Shown piece after piece: positions 45,166-55,304 of a DNA stretch of 64,000 nt (positions within the stretch are counted from its first letter, which is position 1; every line of letters starts with the position of its first letter). A program made the position numbers and the translations under genes. Origin of the DNA: SAR202 cluster bacterium (GTDB lineage: Bacteria > Chloroflexota > Dehalococcoidia > Lucifugimonadales > OSU-TB39); the NCBI GenBank assembly GCA_009392195.1, contig VFGY01000025.1, positions 1 through 64,000 of the forward strand. The letters are read 5' to 3'. A model generated the notes under the pieces. The model was not told the DNA's origin, did not search any database, and saw only the letters and a program-made list of their open reading frames with translations.

Positions 45166-45666
45166 TTAGCCAGATTCATTAAAAGATGTCCAATCTTCCA
45201 ATATTTCATCATCATGGGGAAATGGCATATCAGGCAAGGAGTCAGGACTAAAATACCCTATATCTAACACCTCATGATTCGGCTCTAGACTTCCTCCCAA
45301 CACTTCCGCCCCATATGCTAAAAGTACCAATGGTCTTAAAGCACTTGAATACACTCCAATCAAAAAGTTTATTTTAATATCAATGCCTGTTTCCTCTTTC
45401 ACTTCTCTAAGAGCAGCAGATTCAACCGACTCTCCTTTATCAACATATCCCGAAGGAAAACTCCATTTACCCAATGCAGGTTCTATCGCACGTTTCACTA
45501 ACAACAATTGCTTAGAATTAGATACGAGAACTACTACAGCTAACTTAGGATCTTCAAATATATATTTGTCGCAAGTATTGCAATAATGTTTATCAACCAA
45601 ATTTAATTTTTTTACTTCAAGGATAGTACCGCACCAATGACAATACCTTCGATTAACATCTATCAT
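45166..45666 (-). CDS. NUDIX hydrolase with N-terminal zinc ribbon
   Basis: 166 residues. Zinc ribbon C-H-W-C ... C-N-T-C at 9-34, then the NUDIX box starting at GYVDKGES and ending REVKEETGI. This layout is that of NudC-like NADH pyrophosphatases lacking the large N-terminal domain, or ADP-ribose-type hydrolases. Converges on the OsmC-like gene. Confidence 0.88.
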   Translation of the reverse strand: MIDVNRRYCHWCGTILEVKKLNLVDKHYCNTCDKYIFEDPKLAVVVLVSNSKQLLLVKRAIEPALGKWSFPSGYVDKGESVESAALREVKEETGIDIKINFLIGVYSSALRPLVLLAYGAEVLGGSLEPNHEVLDIGYFSPDSLPDMPFPHDDEILEDWTSFNESG

Positions 45667-45820
45667 TTGTTTATACGTCCTAATTAGAGGCTAATTTAAA
45701 TATCGAATTCTTTGTTTATCAAGTCTCTCATAGAGAAGTTTAATTGACTACACTAATACACCGAACATATAATTTCGTCATCTTGAATCACAATTAATGC
45801 TTAGGAAGGCAAACTATTAA

Positions 45821-46573
45821 ATGAATATAAGACAAAACAAAATCAAACATAAATTATCCAATGGGGAAATTGCTACAGCGGTAATGACTCCAATGCCAAT
45901 CACAGCTGATTTAATCGAATACATGGGTCCATATGGATTTGATGGAGTTTGGATAGAAACAGAACATGCCGCTATTGATTTTGCTGAGATTCCAGACATG
46001 ACTAGAGCGGCTGATTTATGGAATATGACATCTATTGTTAGACTTAATTTAAACCTACCTGGAGTAATATATAGAACTTTAGACGTGGGAGCGCAAGCGA
46101 TCGTTATGCCCCACGTTGATACCAAATTACAAGCAGAGGAAGTAGTAAAAGGAGCCAAATTTCATCCATTAGGAGCGAGAGGCAACTACACTAGTCGACA
46201 AGGCATAGGCGTGGAAAATTTCGCACAAAAAGCCAATGACGAAACCATGATTGTCGTTTTAATTGAAGATATAGTAGCAGTCAATAACTTAAATGAAATA
46301 TTAGAAGTAGACCATATTGACGTATTTTACGTCGCTCCCGGAGACCTTGCACAAAGTATGGGATTACTAGGTCAAGCGAATCATCCTGAAGTACTAAAAA
46401 CAGTTGATAACGCACTCATCCAAATCCAAGATGCCGGCAGGATAGCTGGTACGTTGGTAAACGACAACAACGTTGAATCTTATCTGGAGAAAGGTGTGAA
46501 ATTCGTAACCACTTCAATAGCTCCTTGGCTTGAAAAAGGAGCCAAAGATTTCTTAGAAGCGTGTAATAAATAA
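45821..46573 (+). CDS. HpcH/HpaI-type aldolase, third copy
   Basis: 250 residues: MTPMPITADLIEYMG, DGVWIETEHAAIDF, SIVRLNLNLPGVIYRTLDVGAQAIVMPHV, GARGNYTSRQG, VLIEDIVAVNNL, and FYVAPGDLAQSMG. The His/Arg/Glu/Asp framework of class II aldolases is present. A 154-base AT-rich gap precedes it, holding no other gene. Followed 14 bases after its stop by the CCA-adding enzyme, probably by chance of packing. Confidence 0.88.
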   Translation: MNIRQNKIKHKLSNGEIATAVMTPMPITADLIEYMGPYGFDGVWIETEHAAIDFAEIPDMTRAADLWNMTSIVRLNLNLPGVIYRTLDVGAQAIVMPHVDTKLQAEEVVKGAKFHPLGARGNYTSRQGIGVENFAQKANDETMIVVLIEDIVAVNNLNEILEVDHIDVFYVAPGDLAQSMGLLGQANHPEVLKTVDNALIQIQDAGRIAGTLVNDNNVESYLEKGVKFVTTSIAPWLEKGAKDFLEACNK

Positions 46574-46587
46574 CTGTTTAGTGTGAT

Positions 46588-47847
46588 TTGGTTAATATCT
46601 TGTCTAAATCAAAATACATATCGCAAAATATAAAAGATAAATTTTCTCAGACTGATACAACTGTCTTAGATAAAATTATAAATATTACATCTCAAAAAAA
46701 CATTAAGTGCTATTTGGTTGGAGGCGCCGTTAGAGATATTATCCTAGGCGAAAGACCCAAGGACCTCGACTTCGTAGTAGAAAAAGAAGGCGAGACCATA
46801 TCAAGCGAAATTGCTTTAGCAATTAATGGAGAAGTTTTAAACAATTCAGAATTTGGAACTTCAAAGTTATCTGTAAAAAAATCTATATACGACATAGCAA
46901 ATTCGCGCAGTGAATTTTATGCTCATCCTGGGGCACTACCTAAAGTCACAAAAAATTCAATTGACAAAGATCTATGGAGGAGAGACTTTTCAATTAATGC
47001 TATCGCTTTTGAATTAACCGATAATAAATATTGGCAAATTCTCGACCCAACTGGGGGCGTAGCTGATATATCAAATGGAACAATCAGAGTCCTTCACGAT
47101 AAAAGTTTTGTAGATGACCCAACACGTATATTTCGTGCAGTAAAATACTCAATAAGGTTTGGATTTTCAATCAATGAAAAAACTAAAAGACTAATTGGAA
47201 ACAGTATAAAATCCAACCATATCAACAAAGTTAGCGGGAACCGTATTTTATCTGAAATATCTCAAATATTAGAAGAAGACAACATTAAATCAAACATTCA
47301 ATTACTTTCTTCATTAGGTGCATTTTCTTCTATCCATCCTAATTTCAAAATAGAGGAAGCACTTTTTGACAAATTAAATCAACTTAATCAGTCTGATAAA
47401 CAAGATAAATCAATGTTACTATCCTTGCTTTTTTCTGATATCAAATCTGAAAACATAGATGAAATTTGTCAAAGATTGGATATAAACAGGAAAACTTCTC
47501 AAATCCTACATGATATCCAAACAATTAAACAAAATATAAATGCTTTGTCCAAAAATACAATTATAAACAGTGAATTAATGATGTTACTAGATAAATTGAA
47601 CATACAAGCTCTATCCTCTATGCAACTAATCAGCAAAAACGAAACGCTGGGTAAAAATTTATCTAATTTCATTGACAACCTACGTTTTATTGAACCCAAA
47701 ATAACACCAAATGAAATAATTTCTATAGGCGTCCCTCCTGGTCCACAGATTGGAAACCTGTTAACTGATATCAGATTCGCAGTGGCAGATGGAATTCTAA
47801 AAACACTAGACGACGAAAAGCGTTTTGTTGTAAATAAAATGAAATAG
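46588..47847 (+). CDS. cca: CCA tRNA nucleotidyltransferase / poly(A) polymerase family
   Basis: About 419 residues. YLVGGAVRDIILGERPKDLDFVV is the class II nucleotidyltransferase motif with the catalytic Asp pair, RRDFSINAIAF the second motif, and DPTRIFRAVKYSIRFGF the RNA-binding part. No HD domain follows; the C-terminal 200 residues are helical. Start is TTG (46588, or 46600), without a clear Shine-Dalgarno. Whether it adds full CCA, only A, or only C cannot be told from sequence alone; tRNA-Thr genes in this window lack encoded CCA, so such an enzyme is needed. Confidence 0.87.
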   Translation: MVNILSKSKYISQNIKDKFSQTDTTVLDKIINITSQKNIKCYLVGGAVRDIILGERPKDLDFVVEKEGETISSEIALAINGEVLNNSEFGTSKLSVKKSIYDIANSRSEFYAHPGALPKVTKNSIDKDLWRRDFSINAIAFELTDNKYWQILDPTGGVADISNGTIRVLHDKSFVDDPTRIFRAVKYSIRFGFSINEKTKRLIGNSIKSNHINKVSGNRILSEISQILEEDNIKSNIQLLSSLGAFSSIHPNFKIEEALFDKLNQLNQSDKQDKSMLLSLLFSDIKSENIDEICQRLDINRKTSQILHDIQTIKQNINALSKNTIINSELMMLLDKLNIQALSSMQLISKNETLGKNLSNFIDNLRFIEPKITPNEIISIGVPPGPQIGNLLTDIRFAVADGILKTLDDEKRFVVNKMK

Positions 47848-47875
47848 CTTTTAATTACCTGTTACAGACCTACTT

Positions 47876-49300
47876 TTACCCGCTAGATGGGCCAGAAGTA
47901 TTTCCGCGTACTGTCATTGATATTGGATCCAGTATTTGATTTAAGTCAGCCTCTGGAATATCTGTTTTTAACATGGCTACTTCCATAATGGTCTTTCCAG
48001 TTTGTTGAGCTTCTTTAGCTATTAATGCTGCAGCATCATAACCAATGTGAGGCACTAGAGTTGTAGCTATGGCTAATCCATTCTTAACCATGTCTGGACC
48101 TTTGGAAGTAGAAGTTATTCCACTTATGCACTGCGAGGCAAAGTTACCAGATACAGAAGACAAAATATCAATAGATTCCAATAAATTGTATCCAGCAATA
48201 GGCATCATCACGTTTATTTCAAAATTCCCCGATTGGCCCGCTATAACAATTGTCTGATCGTTACCAATTACCTGTGCCGCTACTTGGCAAACCGACTCTG
48301 GTATTACAGGGTTAACTTTACCGGGCATTATAGAACTACCTGGCTGTACAGCTGGCAATTCTATTTCTCCTATTCCAGCTCTCGGCCCAGATCCCAACCA
48401 TCGAATATCATTAGCAATTTTCATCAAACTAACCGCCAAAGTTTTTAAAGAACCACTACACTCCACTAAAGCATCGAGTGTACTTTGAGCCTGAAAATGA
48501 TTATCAGTTTCTTTTATATTTATTGACAAAGAATCGCTCATAACTCCACATACTTTACTTGCAAAATCTAAATGTGTATTAACACCAGTACCTACAGCAG
48601 TACCACCAAGAGCTACTTCTGAAATTCCCAGAGATGACTGGTTGATTCTTTCAATAGATTTATTTATTTGGCCAACGAACCCTTCAAATGTCTGGCCAAG
48701 AGTTATTGGAGTTGCATCTTGTAAATGAGTCCTACCAGTTTTTACTACACTCATAAATTCAATTGATTTTTTACTCAATTCATTTCTCAAAATCTCTAAT
48801 GAAGGAATTAATTGTGTTTTTATCCCCAATAAAGCAGATACATGTATAGCCGTGGGAATAACATCATTTGATGATTGCCCCATATTGACGTGATCATTAG
48901 GATGCACAGGAATTTTGCTTCCAATAGTACCTCCCAATATTTCAATAGCACGGTTGGATATTACTTCATTAGCATTCATATTAGTCGAAGTCCCAGAACC
49001 GGTTTGAAATATATCAACAACAAACTGACCATCAAATTTGCCATCTGAAACTTCTTGGGCAGCAGAGATTATCGAAGAAGCAATTTCTTCATTTATTAGA
49101 CCTAATTCACAATTAACCTTTGCGGCTGCACCCTTAATAAGTGCAATTGCCTTTATAAAATTCCTAGGAAATCTCAGGGTGCTTATAGGGAAATTTTCTA
49201 CTGCTCTCATTGTTTGAGCACCATAATATGCATCATGGGGCACATTAAACTCCCCCATGGAATCTTTTTCAATTCTAAACGACTTATTCGAACTCATCAT
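47876..49300 (-). CDS. fumC: Fumarate hydratase class II
   Basis: 474 residues. MGEFNVPHDAYYGAQTMRA, TGSGTSTNMNANEVISNRA, VHPNDHVNMGQSSNDVIPT, GRTHLQDATPITLGQ and the signature GSSIMPGKVNPV identify class II fumarase. Interconverts fumarate and malate. Two adjacent ATG codons; the second (49297) has GGAG at better spacing. Aspartase is related, but the sequence favours fumarase. The 200-base gap upstream, shared with threonine aldolase, has no gene. Confidence 0.92.
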   Translation of the reverse strand: MMSSNKSFRIEKDSMGEFNVPHDAYYGAQTMRAVENFPISTLRFPRNFIKAIALIKGAAAKVNCELGLINEEIASSIISAAQEVSDGKFDGQFVVDIFQTGSGTSTNMNANEVISNRAIEILGGTIGSKIPVHPNDHVNMGQSSNDVIPTAIHVSALLGIKTQLIPSLEILRNELSKKSIEFMSVVKTGRTHLQDATPITLGQTFEGFVGQINKSIERINQSSLGISEVALGGTAVGTGVNTHLDFASKVCGVMSDSLSINIKETDNHFQAQSTLDALVECSGSLKTLAVSLMKIANDIRWLGSGPRAGIGEIELPAVQPGSSIMPGKVNPVIPESVCQVAAQVIGNDQTIVIAGQSGNFEINVMMPIAGYNLLESIDILSSVSGNFASQCISGITSTSKGPDMVKNGLAIATTLVPHIGYDAAALIAKEAQQTGKTIMEVAMLKTDIPEADLNQILDPISMTVRGNTSGPSSG

Positions 49301-49515
49301 AATCTCCTAAAACTGACATTTATAACCTTAATATCTGATATAAATTATTTTATTTATTGATTCTAATTTAAATAATAACTTAAATTCATCACTGACCCAA
49401 ATTAAAATCAAAATCGAATATTGTTATATGTAGCATTTATCAACCTTCACCTGATAACATTTTATTGTTAAACATTTCGCAAAAATAAAATAATTTATTA
49501 AGAGTACAAATTGTA

Positions 49516-50544
49516 ATGAGAACAATAGATTTTAGAAGCGACACACAAACTTTACCTAGCCCTAACATGCTAAAAGCAATACAAATAGCAAAACTAGGTG
49601 ATGATGTCACACATGAAGATCCTACAGTAAATGACCTCGAAAAATTCGGAGCAGAATTGCTTGGCAAAGAATCTTCTGTGTTGGTATCAAGTGGTACCAT
49701 GGGCAATCTAATTGGCGTCCTCATACATTGCAATAGAGGAGAAGAAGTGATTGCAGGAGCACTATCACATATCTGTAGAGGGGAAGCTGGAGGTATTTCT
49801 GTATTAGGTGGGGTAGCAATACAACCAATAAATACTGCTCCTGATGGTTCTTTGGCTATTGAAGATATCGAAGCTGCAATAAAACCAGATGACTATCACT
49901 TCCCAATTACTAAATTAATAAGTGTAGAAAATACACACAACGCGACTGGCGGAAAACCATTGACGGCATCTTACATGAATAAAGTACGATTATTAGCACA
50001 AAAACATAGCCTTAAAATACATGTTGATGGGGCAAGGCTATTTAATGCAGCGATAGCACTTGAGACTCCAGTTAAAGAATTGGTACAAGACGCCGAAACA
50101 GTATCAATCTGTCTTTCAAAAGGACTAAGTGCTCCGGTAGGATCACTTTTATGTGGGTCTGAAGAAGATATCGCAAAAGCTAGAAGAATAAGAAAAATGT
50201 TAGGTGGAGGTATGCGACAAGCAGGAATTATTGCCGCTGCTGGTAAAATTGCTTTAACTGAAATGGTAGAAAGACTAGCAGAAGACCATAGTAATGCCCG
50301 TAAATTAGCTTTAGGCCTAGCTGAAATAAATGGCATAGAAATTCAACCAGAAGAACTTCCAACAAATTTAGTGTTTTTCAAAGTTCCTGAAGGTCGTTCC
50401 AAAGAATTTGCAACTAAATTAGGGCAAAAAGGTATCAAAGTAGGGGAAAGAGAAGATTCGAGGTGGAGACTAGTAACCCATTACGGTATTACGTCCGACG
50501 ATATTGATTATTCTCTGGAAGTTATTAATAACGTATTCAGTTAA
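49516..50544 (+). CDS. ltaE: Low-specificity threonine aldolase
   Basis: 342 residues, PLP fold type I. FRSDTQTLPSPNMLKA at the start, EDPTVNDLEKFGAELLGKE, HVDGARLFNAA with the PLP Asp, and CLSKGLSAPVGSLL with the PLP Lys, K202. Cleaves threonine/allo-threonine to glycine and acetaldehyde. The ATG is at 49516. Confidence 0.9.
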   Translation: MRTIDFRSDTQTLPSPNMLKAIQIAKLGDDVTHEDPTVNDLEKFGAELLGKESSVLVSSGTMGNLIGVLIHCNRGEEVIAGALSHICRGEAGGISVLGGVAIQPINTAPDGSLAIEDIEAAIKPDDYHFPITKLISVENTHNATGGKPLTASYMNKVRLLAQKHSLKIHVDGARLFNAAIALETPVKELVQDAETVSICLSKGLSAPVGSLLCGSEEDIAKARRIRKMLGGGMRQAGIIAAAGKIALTEMVERLAEDHSNARKLALGLAEINGIEIQPEELPTNLVFFKVPEGRSKEFATKLGQKGIKVGEREDSRWRLVTHYGITSDDIDYSLEVINNVFS

Positions 50545-50578
50545 TTTTCTTCTACGATAACAAATCAAGGCCAACATA

Positions 50579-51805
50579 ATGCGTATTCTCATATCAAATC
50601 CTAAGTTTAGGCTTGTGTGGATTTCATGGCTGCTAGGTACCTTAATTGGAAATGCAGTCCAAATGACTCAAAGTTGGCTTGCACTAGATTTAACCAACTC
50701 AGCTTTCTGGGTTGGCACACTAGCTGGATTCACTGGTATTGCATTCATAATATTCTGTACTTTTGGAGGAGTATTAGCTGATAAATTCAAGCGGCTGAAA
50801 ATTTTATTATTTGGATACACCGCAGTATCTATACTCTTCTTTTTTATGGCGCTGTTAATTTCTTTAGAATTAATGTCAATTACCATTCTAATTATCCTTT
50901 CAATAGTGATGGCATCTTTAGAAGCACTAAAACTACCTTCATATCTATCTGTAATCGCCGATCTAGTTGATAAAAAATCATTACTAAATGCTAACGCTAG
51001 CAATTTTATAGCTATCGGTACTTCGGGTATAATAGGACCTGTAATCGCAGGGCAACTAATAAAGTATTTCGGTATGGACTATGTATATTACTTCGGATCT
51101 TTAGTTTATATCTTAATTAGCATCGCATTAGCCCATCTTGCATTTAATTACACCCCTCCAAAAGTGTCGAGCAAAGAAAGTGTGTTTGAAGCAATAAAGA
51201 ACGGGGTTTTATATTTAAAAAACGAAAAATTGCTACGATTATTAATTGGAATGATGATTTTGAGCGAAACACTTGGTTGGACCCATATGCCTATGATTTC
51301 AGTTATAGCAAGGGATTTCCTTGGCATGAAATCACAAGGACTCGGAAATTTATTGGGATTTGGATTTGGCGGGATGTTAATCAGCACTAGCATAATCTCA
51401 ATTACCGGCATAAAAATACGTCCTGACATATTCGCTACTATTGGTTTTATTATTTTTGCAACTTGTTTATCTGTTTTTGCAATTAACACACAGACTTGGC
51501 TAAGCTTTTTATTATTATCATGCGGTTATGGATTCTACGTTATATTTGAAACAGTGACTCATACAACTATCCAATCAACTGTCCCAAATGATATGAGAGG
51601 GAGAATCGTAAGCATACAAACTACCACATGGGGATTATCTGCATTCGGAGGATTTCCCTTAGGTATAATCTCAAACCAAATAGGCGCTAACTATGCCATA
51701 GCTTCAAGCAATGTTTTGTTAATTATTTCAGGCTTAATATTAGGTGTTATTGTCATAAAGTCAGGAAGATTAAAAAAATTGGCTATAGATGAATCAAAGA
51801 ATTGA
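50579..51805 (+). CDS. MFS transporter, EntS-like (MFS_3)
   Basis: 408 residues with about 11-12 membrane helices. The opening NPKFRLVWISWLLGTLIGNAVQ and loop GGVLADKFKRLKIL are typical of the EntS/MFS_3 exporter group. 34 bases after threonine aldolase. Substrate not identifiable. Confidence 0.87.
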   Translation: MRILISNPKFRLVWISWLLGTLIGNAVQMTQSWLALDLTNSAFWVGTLAGFTGIAFIIFCTFGGVLADKFKRLKILLFGYTAVSILFFFMALLISLELMSITILIILSIVMASLEALKLPSYLSVIADLVDKKSLLNANASNFIAIGTSGIIGPVIAGQLIKYFGMDYVYYFGSLVYILISIALAHLAFNYTPPKVSSKESVFEAIKNGVLYLKNEKLLRLLIGMMILSETLGWTHMPMISVIARDFLGMKSQGLGNLLGFGFGGMLISTSIISITGIKIRPDIFATIGFIIFATCLSVFAINTQTWLSFLLLSCGYGFYVIFETVTHTTIQSTVPNDMRGRIVSIQTTTWGLSAFGGFPLGIISNQIGANYAIASSNVLLIISGLILGVIVIKSGRLKKLAIDESKN

Positions 51806-51807
51806 TT

Positions 51808-53139
51808 TCAATTGAATTTGTCAGTTCCCCATAATTTCTCAAGCCATTTTTTCACTTGTGCTTCCGAACCTTGATCAGAAGGGTAATAAAATCCCTTAGT
51901 GGTTAATTCTTCAGGAAGATTTAGCATTTCAGCGAAATTATTTTCATAGTTATGTGAATATTTGTATCCTTTACCATAACCCATCTTTTTCATTACCGAT
52001 GTAACAGCATTTCGTAAATGGAGAGGGACTGGCTTATTGCCAGTTTTATCCACCTCATTAATTGCAGCATCTATAGCCAATTTAGCACTATTGCTCTTTA
52101 TTCTAGTAGCCAGAAAAATCGTAGCATGAGCCAACGGGTATTTACCTTCAGGCATGCCTACTAAACTAACTGCTTGTTGCACAGCTACAGCAACTGAAAT
52201 AGCATATGGGTCAGCCAACCCTATATCTTCAGATGCTAAAATTACCAACCTACGAGCTATAAAGACTGGATCTTCTCCTCCTTGAATCATTCGTGCCAAC
52301 CAATATATGGCAGCATCAGGGTCTGAGCCACGTATAGATTTTATGAATGCAGATATAATGTCGTAGTGCAGGTCCCTATCTTTGTCATAATAGTAGTCAG
52401 TTTTTGAAACAACATCTTTCACAACATCTAAAGTGATTATTTTTGTTTTTCCAGTGGACAATCCGCTAACATAAAAAGCCATTTCTAAAATGTTTAGAGT
52501 TGACCTCGCATCGCCATTAGATACCCCAACAAGAAAATCTAACGCATCGGGATGTATATCCACCGATTCTGACCCAAAACCTCTTTCTACATCATTAATT
52601 GCATTCATTATGACATTTTTAATATCAATTTCTGTCAAACTTTCTAATGTAAATATTCTTGCTCTAGACAAAAGTGGCGCGTTAATTTCAAAAGATGGGT
52701 TTTCCGTAGTAGCTCCAATCAAAACTACTGTCCCATCCTCTACCGAAGGTAAAATAACGTCTTGTTGAGCTTTATTAAATCTATGTACTTCGTCAATAAA
52801 AAGAACAGTTTTAACACTATATAAAGTAAATCTTTCATTTGCTTCGAAAATAGACCGTCGTAAATCAGAAACACCAGATTCAACAGCGCTTAACGAATCA
52901 AAATGATATTCAATCAACGATGATATTAATAAAGCTAAAGATGTCTTGCCTGTACCTGGTGGCCCCCAAAATATCATTGATTGTACTCTTCCTGACTGTA
53001 TCATCCGCCTCAATGGACTATTTTTCCCAACCAATTTAGTTTGACCAACAAACTGATCGAAATTTCGTGGCCTCATTTTTGAAGCTAATGGCTCTCTATG
53101 CTGTTTGTTTTTTTGATTGCTGTGACTAAAGAGATCCAT
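51808..53139 (-). CDS. rarA: Replication-associated recombination ATPase RarA (MgsA)
   Basis: 443 residues. Opening LASKMRPRNFDQFVGQ, Walker A GPPGTGKTSLAL, Walker B LFIDEVHRFNKAQQD, sensor ATTENPSFEINAPLLSRA, and the C-terminal YKYSHNYENNFAEMLNLPEEL. AAA+ clamp-loader-like protein acting at stalled replication forks. Two bases separate its stop from the convergent MFS stop. 32 bases after selA on the same strand. Confidence 0.94.
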   Translation of the reverse strand: MDLFSHSNQKNKQHREPLASKMRPRNFDQFVGQTKLVGKNSPLRRMIQSGRVQSMIFWGPPGTGKTSLALLISSLIEYHFDSLSAVESGVSDLRRSIFEANERFTLYSVKTVLFIDEVHRFNKAQQDVILPSVEDGTVVLIGATTENPSFEINAPLLSRARIFTLESLTEIDIKNVIMNAINDVERGFGSESVDIHPDALDFLVGVSNGDARSTLNILEMAFYVSGLSTGKTKIITLDVVKDVVSKTDYYYDKDRDLHYDIISAFIKSIRGSDPDAAIYWLARMIQGGEDPVFIARRLVILASEDIGLADPYAISVAVAVQQAVSLVGMPEGKYPLAHATIFLATRIKSNSAKLAIDAAINEVDKTGNKPVPLHLRNAVTSVMKKMGYGKGYKYSHNYENNFAEMLNLPEELTTKGFYYPSDQGSEAQVKKWLEKLWGTDKFN

Positions 53140-53171
53140 ATAATTTATCCATGTTAAGCTGATTCAGTATA

Positions 53172-54530
53172 TTAACTCAAAATTTTTGAAATTATCGATA
53201 TTAAAACACCATCGTATTTAGGCAAAACTGTCCTTGGATCCAAAAGTACCATGTCATTTTCTATTCTGGTAATTACTGGGGGATTAGATTTTCTTAGCAA
53301 GTCAAAAATCATTTTTGACTTTTCCTCTCCTGGTATAGCCAATAACCACGTTGGCAAAGTCTCCCCAGGCATACTACCACCACCAATCGTAGAATACCCT
53401 TTGACAACTTTTAATGATTTCCCAATCGATTTTTGCAAATGTATACTACGCATCCTTAAGTCGGATTCTGTCTGACTAATCATTTTTAACACTGGTATTT
53501 GTTCTAAATGATTTTCTTGTATATAGTGCAAAAGAGTGGTAGTTAACCCTGCAAGATTAACCTTATCAATTCTAATTGCACGATATAGTGGATGGCGATT
53601 TAGTTTTTCAATTACGTCTTTTTTGCCAGCAATAATACCGCATTGCGGTCCTCCTAATAGCTTATCTCCCGAAAACATTGCTATCTCAACTCCGTTAATA
53701 ATACTTTCTTTGGGAGTTGGTTCTGGAGGTAACCCAAATTGAGTGGTATCAACAAAGCATCCACTACCCAAGTCGTGTATCACCGGGATCCCTTTTTCAG
53801 CACCTATATTTACTAATTCGGTTATTGTAGGAGAATGAACAAATCCAGTTTGCTTAAAATTGCTGGCATGAACTACTAATATAGCACCAGTATTTTCAGA
53901 CACCGCATTCAAATAATCTTTTGCATATGTTCTATTTGTAGTGCCAACTTCTACTATTTTGGCATTACTTAATTTCAATACGTCGGGAATCCTAAAGCCA
54001 CCTCCTATTTCAACCGATTCACCCCTTGAAACAATTACTTCTTTATTGCTAGAAATCGCGGCCAAAGCCAATAACATAGCTGATGCATTATTATTTACTA
54101 CTGTAGAAGCTTCTGATCCTGTCAATTGGTTAATTAATGTTGAAACAAAATTTTGCCTTGACCCTCTTTTACCGTGCGACAAATCATATTCTAAATTAGT
54201 GTAATCCCCAGCTGCCACACTCATTGAATTTATCGCGGAGGCACTCAGGGAAGATCTGCCTAAATTAGTATGTATCAAAACACCAGTTGCATTAACTACA
54301 GCCACAGGAGAATAATTCCATTTTTCCTCTGCCAAGTTTTTTGTATTAGATACAATTAATTGCAGTGATGGCTCTAATTTTTCTGCCAATACATCTTTTC
54401 TAATATCACTAACAATGTTTCTGACCAAATCAGAAACATTATTTAACGAATATCTATGAATTAATTCAACAATTTCGGGGTGTTCCAAAACCTTATTTAT
54501 TGAAGGTATATCTCTGATTTTCTTTGCCAT
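53172..54530 (-). CDS. selA: L-seryl-tRNA(Sec) selenium transferase
   Basis: 452 residues, PLP-dependent. NATGVLIHTNLGRSSLS, NNNASAMLLALAAIS, and FSGDKLLGGPQCGII with the PLP lysine K290 are SelA signatures; the N-terminal helical part (SINKVLEHPEI) binds tRNA-Sec. Converts Ser-tRNA(Sec) to Sec-tRNA(Sec) with selenophosphate from SelD. Two Sec-reading genes lie 9-14 kb away. Stop is followed by rarA. selB and selC are not in the window. Confidence 0.94.
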   Translation of the reverse strand: MAKKIRDIPSINKVLEHPEIVELIHRYSLNNVSDLVRNIVSDIRKDVLAEKLEPSLQLIVSNTKNLAEEKWNYSPVAVVNATGVLIHTNLGRSSLSASAINSMSVAAGDYTNLEYDLSHGKRGSRQNFVSTLINQLTGSEASTVVNNNASAMLLALAAISSNKEVIVSRGESVEIGGGFRIPDVLKLSNAKIVEVGTTNRTYAKDYLNAVSENTGAILVVHASNFKQTGFVHSPTITELVNIGAEKGIPVIHDLGSGCFVDTTQFGLPPEPTPKESIINGVEIAMFSGDKLLGGPQCGIIAGKKDVIEKLNRHPLYRAIRIDKVNLAGLTTTLLHYIQENHLEQIPVLKMISQTESDLRMRSIHLQKSIGKSLKVVKGYSTIGGGSMPGETLPTWLLAIPGEEKSKMIFDLLRKSNPPVITRIENDMVLLDPRTVLPKYDGVLISIISKILS

Positions 54531-54613
54531 TGGTAAAAGTCCATTACAATTATAATTCCACTTGTGATGCTTAAAACGTCATTATAATACAAACGATTAC
54601 TATCGATGCAATA

Positions 54614-54642
54614 TTGACCGACTTTATATACGATTGTTAAAA
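54614..54642 (+). promoter_or_regulatory. Promoter of the coaE-AAA-NUDIX-VWA genes
   Basis: TTGACC (54614-54619), 17-base spacer, TTAAAA (54637-54642). Located 50 bases before the coaE ATG, in the 162-base gap divergent from selA. Confidence 0.5.
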
Positions 54643-54692
54643 TTCGAGGATGCATTTACATTTCCAAAATATAATCAATACCGGATAATTTA

Positions 54693-55301
54693 ATGTTTGC
54701 GATAGGCTTAACAGGTGGAATAGGCAGCGGTAAAACTGAAGCTTGTAAAATTTTATGCGAGCTAGGTGCTAAAACAATTAATGCTGATACGTTTGGGCAT
54801 TATATTTATGAAAAAAACACCACAGCATGGGAAGAAATAGTCAAAGAATTTGGAAAAACCATTTTAGATAAAGAAGGTAATATAGCCAGGCCAAAACTTG
54901 CAAAGCTAGTTTTCTCTTCTAAAAACAGATTAGATAAATTGAACCGTATTTGTCATCCTAAAATTAAAAATCTTGTAATAAAAAAACTAAATCAATTTAG
55001 AGTAGATCAAGTGGAAGTAGTAGTAGTAGAAGCAGCAATATTGATAGAAGCGAATTGGAAAGATATTGTTGACGAAGTATGGTCAATTGAATCAAAAACA
55101 TCTATTATTTTGGATAGAGTAAAAAAGAGAGATAAAATAAACCATCATGCCATACAAGCGAGGATGGATTCGCAAATAGATAATGAAACAAGATTAAAAA
55201 ATTCGGACAGAATGATTACAAACAACGGTACAATACAGGAACTTAAAGACAATTTAACTGAAATTTGGGCAAAAAAATTTATCAACACCAATAAGGAATA
55301 A
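54693..55301 (+). CDS. coaE: Dephospho-CoA kinase
   Basis: 202 residues. P-loop GLTGGIGSGKTEA at the N-terminus, INADTFGH for the acceptor-binding region and the lid DRVKKRDK. Last step of CoA synthesis. No clear Shine-Dalgarno before the ATG at 54693. Followed three bases after its stop by the AAA ATPase gene, so co-transcribed. Confidence 0.92.
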   Translation: MFAIGLTGGIGSGKTEACKILCELGAKTINADTFGHYIYEKNTTAWEEIVKEFGKTILDKEGNIARPKLAKLVFSSKNRLDKLNRICHPKIKNLVIKKLNQFRVDQVEVVVVEAAILIEANWKDIVDEVWSIESKTSIILDRVKKRDKINHHAIQARMDSQIDNETRLKNSDRMITNNGTIQELKDNLTEIWAKKFINTNKE

Positions 55302-55304
55302 TAG

